Shown here: piece by piece, positions 1 to 8,119 of the stretch
Layout of the letters: the number at the start of each line of letters is the position of its first letter
Numbering within the stretch: the stretch's first letter is position 1
NCBI RefSeq assembly: GCF_003228315.1
Contig: NZ_CP029693.1
Span: forward strand, 4,143,501 to 4,207,500
Reading direction: 5' to 3'
From: Pseudomonas putida
GTDB lineage: Bacteria; Pseudomonadota; Gammaproteobacteria; Pseudomonadales; Pseudomonadaceae
DNA: 64,000 bases
Notes under the pieces: generated by a model
Databases searched by the model: none
Told to the model about the DNA's origin: nothing
The model's input: the letters and a program-made list of their open reading frames with translations, nothing else
Program-made: the position numbers and the translations under genes

Positions 1-675
1 GAATCCGCCGATGCAGCGTTGAAGCATATCGTTGACGGCTTTTTGCATTTTCATCATGAGGTCTTTCCGCAGCAGGAAGAGCTCTTCAAGAAACTCGCCA
101 CGGCGCAAACGCCACGGGCGATGTTCATTACCTGCGCTGACTCGCGCATCGTTCCCGAACTCATCACCCACAGCTCTCCAGGCGATCTGTTCGTCACCCG
201 TAACGTCGGCAACGTCGTCCCGCCCTACGGGCAGATGAACGGCGGCGTCTCCACGGCCATCGAGTACGCGGTGCTGGCGCTGGGCGTGCAGCACATCATC
301 ATCTGCGGCCACTCCGATTGCGGCGCGATGCGCGCGGTGCTCAACCCTCACACCCTGGAAAAAATGCCCACAGTCAAAGCCTGGCTGCAGCATGCGGAAG
401 TGGCGAAAACCATGGTGCACGACAACTGCAACTGCGCCGACGAAAACGAGACGATGCATGTCCTCACCGAGGAAAATGTCATCGCTCAACTGCAACACTT
501 GCGCACCCACCCCTCGGTAGCCTCGCGCATCGCCAACGGTCAACTGTTCATCCATGGCTGGGTCTACGACATCGAATCCAGCAAGATCAAAGCCTACGAC
601 GCCGATCAGGGTCGTTTCCTGCCGCTTGATGGCAGCGTGCCGATTCCGATGGCGACGCCCAAAGCGCGCTTCTAA
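1..675 (+). CDS. Beta-class carbonic anhydrase (5' end truncated by window)
   Basis: Interconverts CO2 and bicarbonate in the cytoplasm. The reading frame is open from base 1 (ESADAALKHIVDGF...), so the true start lies upstream; a TTG at 19 is only an internal codon. The beta-class zinc site is visible: CADSR early in the protein and the HSDCGAM segment about 55 residues later supply the Cys, Asp, His and second Cys ligands. The visible length (about 224 codons) is close to a full-length enzyme of roughly 230-240 residues. It is followed after 90 bp by a SulP transporter on the same strand. This pairing suggests joint handling of bicarbonate (inference). Confidence 0.95.
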   Translation, partial: ESADAALKHIVDGFLHFHHEVFPQQEELFKKLATAQTPRAMFITCADSRIVPELITHSSPGDLFVTRNVGNVVPPYGQMNGGVSTAIEYAVLALGVQHIIICGHSDCGAMRAVLNPHTLEKMPTVKAWLQHAEVAKTMVHDNCNCADENETMHVLTEENVIAQLQHLRTHPSVASRIANGQLFIHGWVYDIESSKIKAYDADQGRFLPLDGSVPIPMATPKARF

Positions 676-765
676 ATCCTCCTAAAAATCCGCGTGGTCT
701 GACGCCGGTCGCTGTTTCAGCGGCCCGGCTTCGCCACGCCTGAAGAAAACTTCGGGAGAATCACT

Positions 766-2292
766 ATGCGTGCGGCTCAACTCAAAGCTGTTATGCCACG
801 GGAGCTGCTGGCTTCGGTGGTTGTGTTTCTGGTCGCCCTGCCCTTGTGCATGGGCATCGCCATTGCCTCGGGGCTACCGCCAGCCAAAGGTTTGATCACC
901 GGCATCATCGGTGGCCTGGTCGTGGGCTGGCTGGCGGGTTCTCCGTTGCAAGTCAGCGGCCCGGCGGCGGGCCTGGCGGTGCTGGTGTTCGAATTGGTGC
1001 GCCAGCATGGGGTGGCCATGCTCGGGCCGATCCTGTTGCTGGCAGGGTTTCTGCAATTGCTGGCGGGGCGATTCAAGCTCGGGTGCTGGTTCCGGGTGAC
1101 GGCACCGGCCGTGGTGTACGGCATGCTCGCCGGGATCGGCGTGCTGATCGTGCTCTCACAGGTGCATGTGATGCTCGACGCCGCGCCAAAACCCTCTGGC
1201 CTCGATAACCTCACGGCCTTCCCCGGCGCAGTGGCCCAGGCGCTGCCGTCGTTTGGCTGGCAGGCCGGACTGCTGGGGCTGTCGACCATCGCGGTGATGT
1301 GGCTATGGGAAAAACTGCGCCCACATTCACTGCGCTTCATTCCCGGCGCGCTGCTCGGGGTGGGCCTGGCGACGATCGCCAGCCTGCTGCTGGCATTGCC
1401 GGTGAAACGGGTCGAAGTCCCGGCCAATCTGGCGCAAGCCATTGATTGGCTGAAACCGGCCGACCTGCTCAACCTCGCCGATCCCGCGTTGCTGATTGCC
1501 GCTTTCGCCGTGGCCTTCATCGCCAGCGCCGAAACCCTGCTGTCCGCTGCGGCCGTGGATCGCATGCACAGCGGCGAGCGAGCGGACTTCGACCGTGAAT
1601 TGTCGGCACAAGGGGTTGGCAACATGCTCTGCGGGCTGCTCGGCGCCTTGCCGATGACCGGAGTTATTGTGCGCAGCTCGGCCAACGTGCAGGCCGGCGC
1701 AACCACCCGCTACTCGACGATTTTCCACGGCCTGTGGCTGCTGGGGTTCGTATTGCTGCTGTCGAGCGTGCTGCAAAGCATTCCGGTGGCGAGCCTGGCC
1801 GGCGTGTTGGTCTATACCGGCTTCAAACTGGTGGATCTCAAAGCCTTTCGCGGGTTGGGTCGTTATGGCCGGATGCCGATGTTCACCTACGCCGCGACAG
1901 CCTTGGCGATTATTTTCACTGACTTGCTGACCGGTGTTCTGATCGGTTTCGGTCTCACGCTGGTGAAACTGGCACTGAAGGCTTCACGGTTGAAAATCAG
2001 CCTGATCGACCTGCCTCAGGCCGGTGAAATGGAACTGCGCCTGAGCGGCGCGGCCACCTTCCTCAAAGTACCGGCGCTGACCCAGGTATTGGGCAGCATT
2101 CCTGCGGGCACAACGGTGCACGTGCCGCTCAATAACCTGAGCTACATCGATCACTCGTGCCTGGAGTTGCTGGAAGAATGGGGTCGGGCGAATGCGGCCA
2201 AGGGCTCGACGCTGTTGATCGAGTCGCGGGGGTTGAAGCGCAGGTTGGAGGGGCGTGTTAGAACCAATACCGGTATCGGCGCGGCAGGCTAA
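766..2292 (+). CDS. SulP (SLC26) family anion transporter, probable bicarbonate/sulfate carrier
   Basis: A 508-residue inner-membrane protein with about ten or more hydrophobic segments and the SulP core. It begins MRAAQLKAVMPRELLASVVVF and has the ALPLCMGIAIASGLPP segment typical of TM1. The last ~90 residues resemble a shortened STAS domain (ATFLKVPALTQ...VPLNNLSYIDHSCLELLEEW). The start is ATG 766, preceded by a GGGAG ribosome site. It lies 90 bp downstream of a beta-carbonic anhydrase gene, as also recalled for P. aeruginosa PA0102-PA0103. The linkage favours bicarbonate as substrate, but sulfate cannot be excluded from sequence alone. Confidence 0.9.
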   Translation: MRAAQLKAVMPRELLASVVVFLVALPLCMGIAIASGLPPAKGLITGIIGGLVVGWLAGSPLQVSGPAAGLAVLVFELVRQHGVAMLGPILLLAGFLQLLAGRFKLGCWFRVTAPAVVYGMLAGIGVLIVLSQVHVMLDAAPKPSGLDNLTAFPGAVAQALPSFGWQAGLLGLSTIAVMWLWEKLRPHSLRFIPGALLGVGLATIASLLLALPVKRVEVPANLAQAIDWLKPADLLNLADPALLIAAFAVAFIASAETLLSAAAVDRMHSGERADFDRELSAQGVGNMLCGLLGALPMTGVIVRSSANVQAGATTRYSTIFHGLWLLGFVLLLSSVLQSIPVASLAGVLVYTGFKLVDLKAFRGLGRYGRMPMFTYAATALAIIFTDLLTGVLIGFGLTLVKLALKASRLKISLIDLPQAGEMELRLSGAATFLKVPALTQVLGSIPAGTTVHVPLNNLSYIDHSCLELLEEWGRANAAKGSTLLIESRGLKRRLEGRVRTNTGIGAAG

Positions 2293-2299
2293 AAAACCG

Positions 2300-2407
2300 C
2301 CCCTGTAGGAGCGAGCATGCTCGCGATGGACCAGAGAACACCGCAGGGCATCAGGAGCCCCGCGTAATCGTTGTCGACCATCGCGAGCATGCTCGCTCCT
2401 ACAGGGG
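2300..2407. repeat. REP pair (inverted, 48-bp loop)
   Basis: Two 30-nt arms, 2300-2329 and 2378-2407, are exact reverse complements carrying the core GTAGGAGCGAGCATGCTCGC. Each arm also has its own internal dyad. It lies between the convergent SulP gene and the conserved hypothetical gene at 2419, so it may act as a bidirectional mRNA 3' barrier. Confidence 0.93.
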
Positions 2408-2418
2408 AAGGTGGAGGG

Positions 2419-3060
2419 TCAGGCTTCCAGTTCGAGGCCCACACCCAGCCGGCGGGACATGCACGGCCAGCGCTTCCACGCCGCACCGGTGTCCGGGCTG
2501 CTGAGTTTCTCGCGGTAGGCCTCGACCGACTCCAGCGCGAAGCTGTCGTCGTTGAGCATCTCGTCCACGGCGTGATGCACCGCCTCGTCCAGTTGGTTGG
2601 CAAATTCCTCACCGATCAATTGGTGAGCAATCAGATTGGCGACCGTCATGTCCAGTGGGATCAATGGCTGGCCGAAATGCTTGATGTACAGGTCGTTGAC
2701 CTCTTCGACGAATCGGTGCGCCAGATAGGCTTCATCCAGCAAGCTGTCGAGCCCGACATGGCCGGCCATGATGGCGGGCGGCTGAAGGAAATACTGCTCG
2801 GCAATTTTCAGCACCGGTTTGATCTGCGACTCGATTCCCGCTTCCCTGGCGACTTCATTGGCTGCTTCCAGCAGATCAGGCACTTCGTCGATGTAGGCGG
2901 CGACAAAACGTGTCAGCACGCCGTTGGCATCGGCTTCCGGCAATTGGATCGCCGGGTGGAGATGAGGCAGTTTGCTTTCCAGTTGACGGGTCAGCAGGCC
3001 GGTTTCGGCTTCGTGTTGTTGGGCTTTTAGGATCTGCTCGCGCAATGCGGCGGTGTTCAT
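2419..3060 (-). CDS. Conserved hypothetical protein (PA0104-like)
   Basis: A 213-residue soluble protein with no signal peptide, no membrane segment and no motif I recognise. It is acidic and leucine/alanine-rich, probably helical (for example VAAYIDEVPDLLEAANEVAREAGIES split over several helices). The start is ATG 3060 (MNTAALREQ), chosen because CTGGAG lies a few bases upstream; a longer form from 3078 lacks a site. It is divergent from coxB and convergent with the SulP gene. The same position next to the aa3 oxidase operon is recalled for P. aeruginosa. Function unknown. Confidence 0.82.
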   Translation of the reverse strand: MNTAALREQILKAQQHEAETGLLTRQLESKLPHLHPAIQLPEADANGVLTRFVAAYIDEVPDLLEAANEVAREAGIESQIKPVLKIAEQYFLQPPAIMAGHVGLDSLLDEAYLAHRFVEEVNDLYIKHFGQPLIPLDMTVANLIAHQLIGEEFANQLDEAVHHAVDEMLNDDSFALESVEAYREKLSSPDTGAAWKRWPCMSRRLGVGLELEA

Positions 3061-3261
3061 GAAAACTCCAGGAAACAAGGCAATGAATTAGGGAAGACAT
3101 AACTTAGCTGGCTTACGAAAAATGCTAAGACGCATTTGTCATAATTGTTTCATCCTTGAGACGCCCCCGTTATATCGGTTTGCCACCACTCATCCTCATC
3201 CTTCTCCATTCTTGACCTGCAAAGCAAGTTAATGCTGTTTCAGATGATTTACGCCTTCACA

Positions 3262-3289
3262 TTGCGAGGTGAGAGTCGCTGTCTATACT
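3262..3289 (+). promoter_or_regulatory. Probable sigma-70 promoter of the coxB operon
   Basis: TTGCGA (3262-3267), a 16-bp spacer and TATACT (3284-3289) form a good -35/-10 pair. Transcription would start near 3296 and give a leader of about 135 nt before coxB. The 3061-3430 gap holds nothing else that looks like a full gene, only the short ORF at 3312. Confidence 0.55.
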
Positions 3290-3311
3290 CGCTCATGAAT
3301 GGAGTTAGCTG

Positions 3312-3365
3312 ATGACGCCCGACTGCAACTGCAGCAAGGCCCGGCAATTCAAGTTCGTAGTCTGA
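3312..3365 (+). CDS. Candidate 17-residue Cys-containing leader peptide upstream of coxB
   Basis: ATG 3312 is preceded by GGAG at 3301-3304 (7-nt gap) and opens a short frame, MTPDCNCSKARQFKFVV, ending at TGA 3363-3365, 65 bp before coxB. It carries a Cys-Asn-Cys motif and sits inside the predicted coxB leader. Short Cys-containing leader ORFs that sense copper are known in other bacteria; whether this one is translated is inference. It may simply be chance. Confidence 0.3.
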   Translation: MTPDCNCSKARQFKFVV

Positions 3366-3430
3366 TGCAGCCGCTCCCTTGCCGCAGGTGAAAGCCGGCG
3401 GGATAACAAGAACGATAAGGGGAACCCGCA

Positions 3431-4558
3431 ATGATGCGACATCCACATGTCTGGATGGGCCTCCTGTTGTGGTCGATTTTCAGCCCGGCGCAAGCAGCCT
3501 GGACTGTGAATATGGCGCCTGGAGCGACTGAAATCAGTCACGCTGTATTTGACCTGCACATGACCATTTTCTGGATCTGTGTAGTGATTGGCATCATCGT
3601 CTTCGGCGCCATGTTCTGGTCGATGATTCTGCATCGCCGCTCGACCGGGCAAGTCGCCGCAAAATTTCACGAAAGCACGACCGTCGAAATCCTCTGGACC
3701 ATCGTGCCCTTTGTGATTCTGGTGGTCATGGCCATTCCCGCGACAGCCACCCTCATCAAGATGTACGACGCCAGCGAGCCGGATATCGATATCCAAGTCA
3801 CTGGCTATCAGTGGAAGTGGCACTACAAATACCTGGGCCAGGACGTCGAGTTCTTCAGCAACCTGACCACCCCCGCCGAGCAGATCCACAACAAGGAAGC
3901 CAAGGGCGAGCACTACTTGCTCGAGGTCGACAAGCCGCTGGTGCTGCCGGTTGGCGCCAAGGTGCGTTTCCTTGTGACCTCCGCCGACGTGATCCACTCC
4001 TGGTGGGTACCGGCCTTCGCGGTCAAGCGCGATGCGATCCCCGGGTTCGTCAACGAAGCCTGGACCCGTGTCGAAAAACCCGGCCTCTATCGTGGCCAGT
4101 GCGCCGAGCTGTGCGGCAAGGACCACGGGTTCATGCCGATCGTGGTCGACGTCAAGGAAAAGGCCGACTACGAAAAATGGCTGGCCGATCGCAAGGCTGA
4201 AGCCGCGCAACTCAAAGAGCTGACCAGCAAGGAATGGACGCTCGACGAGCTCAAGGATCGCGGCGACAAGATCTACCACACCACCTGCGTGGCCTGTCAC
4301 CAGGCTGAAGGCCAGGGCCTGCCGCCGATGTTCCCGGCCCTCAAGGGCTCGAAAATCGCCACCGGCCCGAAAGAAGCTCACCTGAGCCTGGTCTTCCACG
4401 GCAAGCCCGGCACCGCCATGGCGGCGTTCGGCAAGCAGCTCTCGGAAGTCGATATCGCGGCCGTCGTGACCTACGAACGTAACGCCTGGGGCAACAACAA
4501 GGGCGACATGGTCACGCCGAAAGAAGTGCTTGAGCTGAAACAGGCGGAAAGCAAATGA
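3431..4558 (+). CDS. coxB: Cytochrome c oxidase subunit II with fused cytochrome c domain
   Basis: Subunit II of an aa3-type cytochrome c oxidase: it accepts electrons at the CuA centre in the periplasm and passes them to subunit I. A signal peptide (cleavage near AQA-AW, residue 22) is followed by two TM helices (about 42-65 and 88-108). The CuA ligands are complete: H189, C224, E226, C228, H232 and M235. A C-terminal class I cytochrome c domain has CVACH at 286-290 and a likely Met ligand M330, so this is the caa3-like fused form. The start is ATG 3431 behind AAGGGG; ATG 3434 is an equally readable alternative. It is first gene of the oxidase operon. Confidence 0.97.
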   Translation: MMRHPHVWMGLLLWSIFSPAQAAWTVNMAPGATEISHAVFDLHMTIFWICVVIGIIVFGAMFWSMILHRRSTGQVAAKFHESTTVEILWTIVPFVILVVMAIPATATLIKMYDASEPDIDIQVTGYQWKWHYKYLGQDVEFFSNLTTPAEQIHNKEAKGEHYLLEVDKPLVLPVGAKVRFLVTSADVIHSWWVPAFAVKRDAIPGFVNEAWTRVEKPGLYRGQCAELCGKDHGFMPIVVDVKEKADYEKWLADRKAEAAQLKELTSKEWTLDELKDRGDKIYHTTCVACHQAEGQGLPPMFPALKGSKIATGPKEAHLSLVFHGKPGTAMAAFGKQLSEVDIAAVVTYERNAWGNNKGDMVTPKEVLELKQAESK

Positions 4559-4640
4559 CCCGGACCATAGCGCACGCAAGCAACCGGTCGGGGCAATGCG
4601 CCCCGGCCCGCCCAGCCCATTCGTTGACAGGAGACAGGCC

Positions 4641-6227
4641 ATGAGCGCCGTCATCGATGACCATGGTCATGCCGACCACGCCCACGGCCCCGCCAAAGGC
4701 CTGATGCGCTGGGTACTGACCACCAACCACAAGGACATCGGCACGCTGTACCTGTGGTTTGCGTTCTGCATGTTCCTGCTCGGCGGCTCGTTCGCGATGG
4801 TGATTCGCGCCGAACTGTTCCAGCCAGGCCTGCAAATCGTCCAGCCGGAATTCTTCAACCAGATGACCACCATGCACGGCCTGGTGATGGTCTTCGGTGC
4901 CGTGATGCCGGCCTTCGTCGGCCTGGCCAACTGGATGGTGCCGCTGATGATCGGCGCGCCGGACATGGCCCTGCCGCGCATGAACAACTTCAGCTTCTGG
5001 CTGTTGCCCGCTGCGTTTGGGCTGTTGGTGTCGACGCTGTTCATGCCCGGTGGCGGTCCGAACTTCGGCTGGACGTTCTACGCCCCGCTGTCGACGACCT
5101 ACGCGCCGGAAAGCGTGACGTTCTTCATCTTTGCCATCCACATGATGGGGATCAGTTCGATCATGGGCGCGATCAACGTGATCGCCACCATCCTCAACCT
5201 GCGCGCCCCCGGCATGACGTTGATGAAAATGCCGCTGTTCGTCTGGACCTGGCTGATCACCGCGTTCCTGCTGATCGCGGTAATGCCGGTGCTGGCCGGG
5301 TGCGTGACCATGATGCTGATGGACATCCACTTCCACACCAGCTTCTTCAGTGCGGCCGGTGGCGGTGACCCGGTACTGTTCCAGCATGTGTTCTGGTTCT
5401 TCGGCCACCCCGAGGTGTACATCATGATCCTGCCGGCCTTCGGCGCCGTCAGCTCGATCATCCCGGCGTTCTCACGCAAGCCGCTGTTCGGCTACACCTC
5501 GATGGTCTACGCCACGGCGAGCATCGCGTTCCTTTCGTTCATCGTCTGGGCGCACCACATGTTCGTGGTGGGCATTCCGCTGGTGGGCGAGCTGTTCTTC
5601 ATGTATGCCACCATGCTGATCGCCGTACCGACCGGGGTGAAGGTGTTCAACTGGGCGAGCACCATGTGGCAAGGCTCGCTGACCTTCGAAACACCGATGC
5701 TGTTCGCGGTGGCGTTCGTGATCCTGTTCTCCATCGGCGGCTTCTCCGGCCTGATGCTGGCCATCGCCCCGGCGGACTTCCAGTACCAGGACACCTACTT
5801 CGTGGTCGCGCATTTCCACTACGTGCTGGTACCGGGAGCGATCTTCGGGATCTTCGCCTCGGCGTACTACTGGCTGCCGAAATGGACCGGCCACATGTAC
5901 GACGAAACCCTCGGCAAGCTGCATTTCTGGCTGTCGTTCATCGGCATGAACATGGCCTTCTTCCCGATGCACTTCGTGGGGCTGGCGGGCATGCCGCGGC
6001 GGATCCCGGACTACAACCTGCAATTCGCCGACTTCAACATGGTGTCGTCGATCGGCGCGTTCCTGTTCGGCTCAACGCAGATCTTCTTCCTGTTCATCGT
6101 CATCAAGACCATTCGCGGCGGCCCACCAGCCCCGGCCAAACCCTGGGATGGGGCTGAAGGCCTGGAGTGGAGCATTCCGTCACCGGCGCCGTACCACACC
6201 TTCACCACGCCGCCGGAAGTGAAATGA
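4641..6227 (+). CDS. ctaD: Cytochrome c oxidase subunit I (aa3-type)
   Basis: Catalytic subunit, 528 residues and twelve TM helices, reducing O2 to water at the haem a3-CuB site and pumping protons. Visible residues: haem a ligand H79 and H393, haem a3 ligand H391, CuB ligands H256, H305 and H306, the D-channel glutamate in GHPEVY (E258), and a K-channel lysine in the TGVKVFNW segment. The start is ATG 4641 (MSAVIDDHGHADH), preceded by ACAGGAGAC; the frame also runs upstream to 4596 but without a site. It follows coxB by 82 bp. A REP pair separates it from ctaG. Also called coxA. Confidence 0.98.
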   Translation: MSAVIDDHGHADHAHGPAKGLMRWVLTTNHKDIGTLYLWFAFCMFLLGGSFAMVIRAELFQPGLQIVQPEFFNQMTTMHGLVMVFGAVMPAFVGLANWMVPLMIGAPDMALPRMNNFSFWLLPAAFGLLVSTLFMPGGGPNFGWTFYAPLSTTYAPESVTFFIFAIHMMGISSIMGAINVIATILNLRAPGMTLMKMPLFVWTWLITAFLLIAVMPVLAGCVTMMLMDIHFHTSFFSAAGGGDPVLFQHVFWFFGHPEVYIMILPAFGAVSSIIPAFSRKPLFGYTSMVYATASIAFLSFIVWAHHMFVVGIPLVGELFFMYATMLIAVPTGVKVFNWASTMWQGSLTFETPMLFAVAFVILFSIGGFSGLMLAIAPADFQYQDTYFVVAHFHYVLVPGAIFGIFASAYYWLPKWTGHMYDETLGKLHFWLSFIGMNMAFFPMHFVGLAGMPRRIPDYNLQFADFNMVSSIGAFLFGSTQIFFLFIVIKTIRGGPPAPAKPWDGAEGLEWSIPSPAPYHTFTTPPEVK

Positions 6228-6236
6228 AACACCTCA

Positions 6237-6338
6237 CTGTAGGAGCGAGCATGCTCGCGAAAAACCCGAGAGCGCCGTGGGGTTTCAGGCACCCAGCGTC
6301 ATCGTTAACGACCATCGCGAGCATGCTCGCTCCTACAG
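6237..6338. repeat. REP pair inside the oxidase operon
   Basis: Arms 6237-6260 and 6315-6338 are exact reverse complements with the CTGTAGGAGCGAGC/TGCTCGCGA core. It lies between ctaD and ctaG, which are on the same strand, so this REP is within a transcription unit rather than at its end. Confidence 0.92.
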
Positions 6339-6362
6339 GGTTATACGAAGAGGTCGGGAATC

Positions 6363-6914
6363 ATGGCTGACTCGATTTCACTGAAGAAACTCGTCACCCG
6401 CCTGTTGCTGGTGGTGGTGGCGATGTTTGTCTTCGGGTTTGCCCTGGTGCCGATCTACGACGTGATGTGCAAGGCCTTCGGCATCAACGGAAAGACCGCC
6501 GGACAGTACGAGGGCGAGCAGACGGTGGACACATCGCGGCAGGTTCGCGTGCAGTTTCTGTCGACCAACTCCGCCGACATGCCCTGGGATTTCTACCCCA
6601 AGGGCGAAGAACTGACGACCAACCCCGGGGCGGTGAACGAGATGATCTTCATCGCCCACAACCCCACCGACCGCCCGATGAGTGCCCAGGCCGTGCCGAG
6701 CATCGCGCCCAGCACGGCGGCGGCGTACTTCCACAAGACCGAATGCTTCTGCTTTACCCAGCAAGTGCTGCAGCCCGGTGAACGAATAGAAATGCCGGTG
6801 CGCTTCATCGTTGACCGTGACATGCCCAAGGATGTGAAGCATTTGACGCTGTCCTACACGCTGTTCGATATCACCGCCCGACATCCACCGGTCGCTGTAA
6901 ACACTGGCGGTTGA
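6363..6914 (+). CDS. ctaG: Cytochrome c oxidase assembly protein CtaG/Cox11
   Basis: Inner-membrane copper chaperone that delivers Cu to the CuB site of subunit I. It has 183 residues: one N-terminal TM (about 10-30), a short linker, and an immunoglobulin-like periplasmic domain with the family Cu-binding pair C128-F-C130 (ECFCFTQQ) and the downstream MPVRF/D-MP segment. The start is ATG 6363, 25 bp after the REP pair, with GGTCGGGAA just before. It is separated from coxC by 25 bp, so both are likely on one message. Confidence 0.96.
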   Translation: MADSISLKKLVTRLLLVVVAMFVFGFALVPIYDVMCKAFGINGKTAGQYEGEQTVDTSRQVRVQFLSTNSADMPWDFYPKGEELTTNPGAVNEMIFIAHNPTDRPMSAQAVPSIAPSTAAAYFHKTECFCFTQQVLQPGERIEMPVRFIVDRDMPKDVKHLTLSYTLFDITARHPPVAVNTGG

Positions 6915-6939
6915 GCGTGCCCGATAAGGAGAACAATAA

Positions 6940-7827
6940 ATGGCAACTCATGAGCACTATTACGTTCCGGCCCAGAGCAAATGGCCGATCATCGCCACCG
7001 TCGGGATGTTCGTCACCATGTTCGGCCTGGGCACCTGGTTCAACGATCTGAAGGCTGCGCGGCCGGAATCCCACGGCCCGCTGATCTTTTTCGTTGGCGG
7101 CCTGATGCTGGCCTACATTCTGTTCGGCTGGTTCGGCACGGTGATCAAGGAGAGCCGCAGCGGGTTGTACAGCGCGCAGATGGATCGCTCGTTCCGCTGG
7201 GGCATGAGCTGGTTCATTTTCTCGGAGGTCATGTTCTTCATCGCCTTCTTCGGCGCCCTGTTTTATGTGCGCCACCTTGCCGGGCCAGCCCTCGGCGGTG
7301 AAGGCACCAAGGGCATCGCCCATATGCTGTGGCCGAACTTCCAGTTCACCTGGCCGCTGCTGGACAACCCCGACTCCAAGCTCTTCCCGCCACCCAAGGA
7401 AGTCATCAGCCCCTGGGGCCTGCCGCTGCTCAACACCGTATTACTGGTCAGCTCCAGCGTCACCGTGACCATCGCCCACCACGCCTTGAAAAAGGGCCAT
7501 CGCGGCGCATTGAAACTCTGGCTGGCGATCACCGTGTTGCTGGGCTGTGCGTTCCTCGGCTTCCAGGCCGAAGAGTACATGCACGCCTACCACGAACTGG
7601 GCCTGACCCTGGGCTCGGGCATCTACGGTGCCACATTCTTCATGCTCACCGGGTTCCACGGGGCCCACGTGACCATCGGCACCATCATCCTGTTCGTGAT
7701 GTTGATGCGGATCATGCGCGGGCACTTCGACAACGAGCATCAGTTCGGCTTCGAGGCGGCGAGTTGGTACTGGCACTTCGTGGACGTGGTGTGGATCGGG
7801 TTGTTCGTTTTCGTTTACGTGCTGTGA
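6940..7827 (+). CDS. coxC: Cytochrome c oxidase subunit III
   Basis: A 295-residue, seven-TM structural subunit of the aa3 oxidase. It begins MATHEHYYVPAQSKWPI and contains the family helices with FSEVMFFIAFF and the final ASWYWHFVDVVWIGLF segment. A clear AAGGAG site lies upstream. It ends 18 bp before the 3' end of an opposite-strand twin-TM gene, so the forward operon may pause or terminate here. Confidence 0.97.
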   Translation: MATHEHYYVPAQSKWPIIATVGMFVTMFGLGTWFNDLKAARPESHGPLIFFVGGLMLAYILFGWFGTVIKESRSGLYSAQMDRSFRWGMSWFIFSEVMFFIAFFGALFYVRHLAGPALGGEGTKGIAHMLWPNFQFTWPLLDNPDSKLFPPPKEVISPWGLPLLNTVLLVSSSVTVTIAHHALKKGHRGALKLWLAITVLLGCAFLGFQAEEYMHAYHELGLTLGSGIYGATFFMLTGFHGAHVTIGTIILFVMLMRIMRGHFDNEHQFGFEAASWYWHFVDVVWIGLFVFVYVL

Positions 7828-7845
7828 CGCGTTCCACTTAACGCC

Positions 7846-8049
7846 TTACCAAGGCGCATGCGACACCAACTGGCCGCTGAAGAAACCCCAGGCAATCAAG
7901 CCCACGGTCACGGCGGCCAGGGCAACACGGACACTCAAGGCAATGACGAGGCGGTTTGAACGGCTGTCGTCCTTGACCAGAAAAAACAGGCCGCTGAACA
8001 GGCTGACAACCGTGGCAATCAGCATCAGGACGATAGCTGCTTTGAGCAT
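7846..8049 (-). CDS. DUF2909-type twin transmembrane protein (antisense within cox cluster)
   Basis: A 67-residue protein with two hydrophobic helices (about 4-25 and 38-58) joined by a charged turn (KDDSRSNR). It matches the small 'twin transmembrane protein' family found beside pseudomonad oxidase genes. It lies on the opposite strand between coxC and the SURF1 gene, 70 bp from the SURF1 start. A TATACT on its own strand (forward 8082-8087) is a possible -10. Role unknown; the conserved position suggests a link to the oxidase (inference). Confidence 0.85.
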   Translation of the reverse strand: MLKAAIVLMLIATVVSLFSGLFFLVKDDSRSNRLVIALSVRVALAAVTVGLIAWGFFSGQLVSHAPW

Positions 8050-8119
8050 GGGGACACTCCGGGGGACATGCGATGCATTTGAGTATAGCTATCGCGCTGA
8101 CCGACTTTCTGGCCACGCC

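Noticed and set aside
777..1706. Long minus-strand open frame inside the SulP gene
   Set aside because: Antisense shadow of high-GC coding sequence; no ribosome site and composition typical of reverse-frame translation.
3249..3446. Minus-strand frame in the coxB leader
   Set aside because: Crosses the coxB promoter and start codon without ribosome site or family match.
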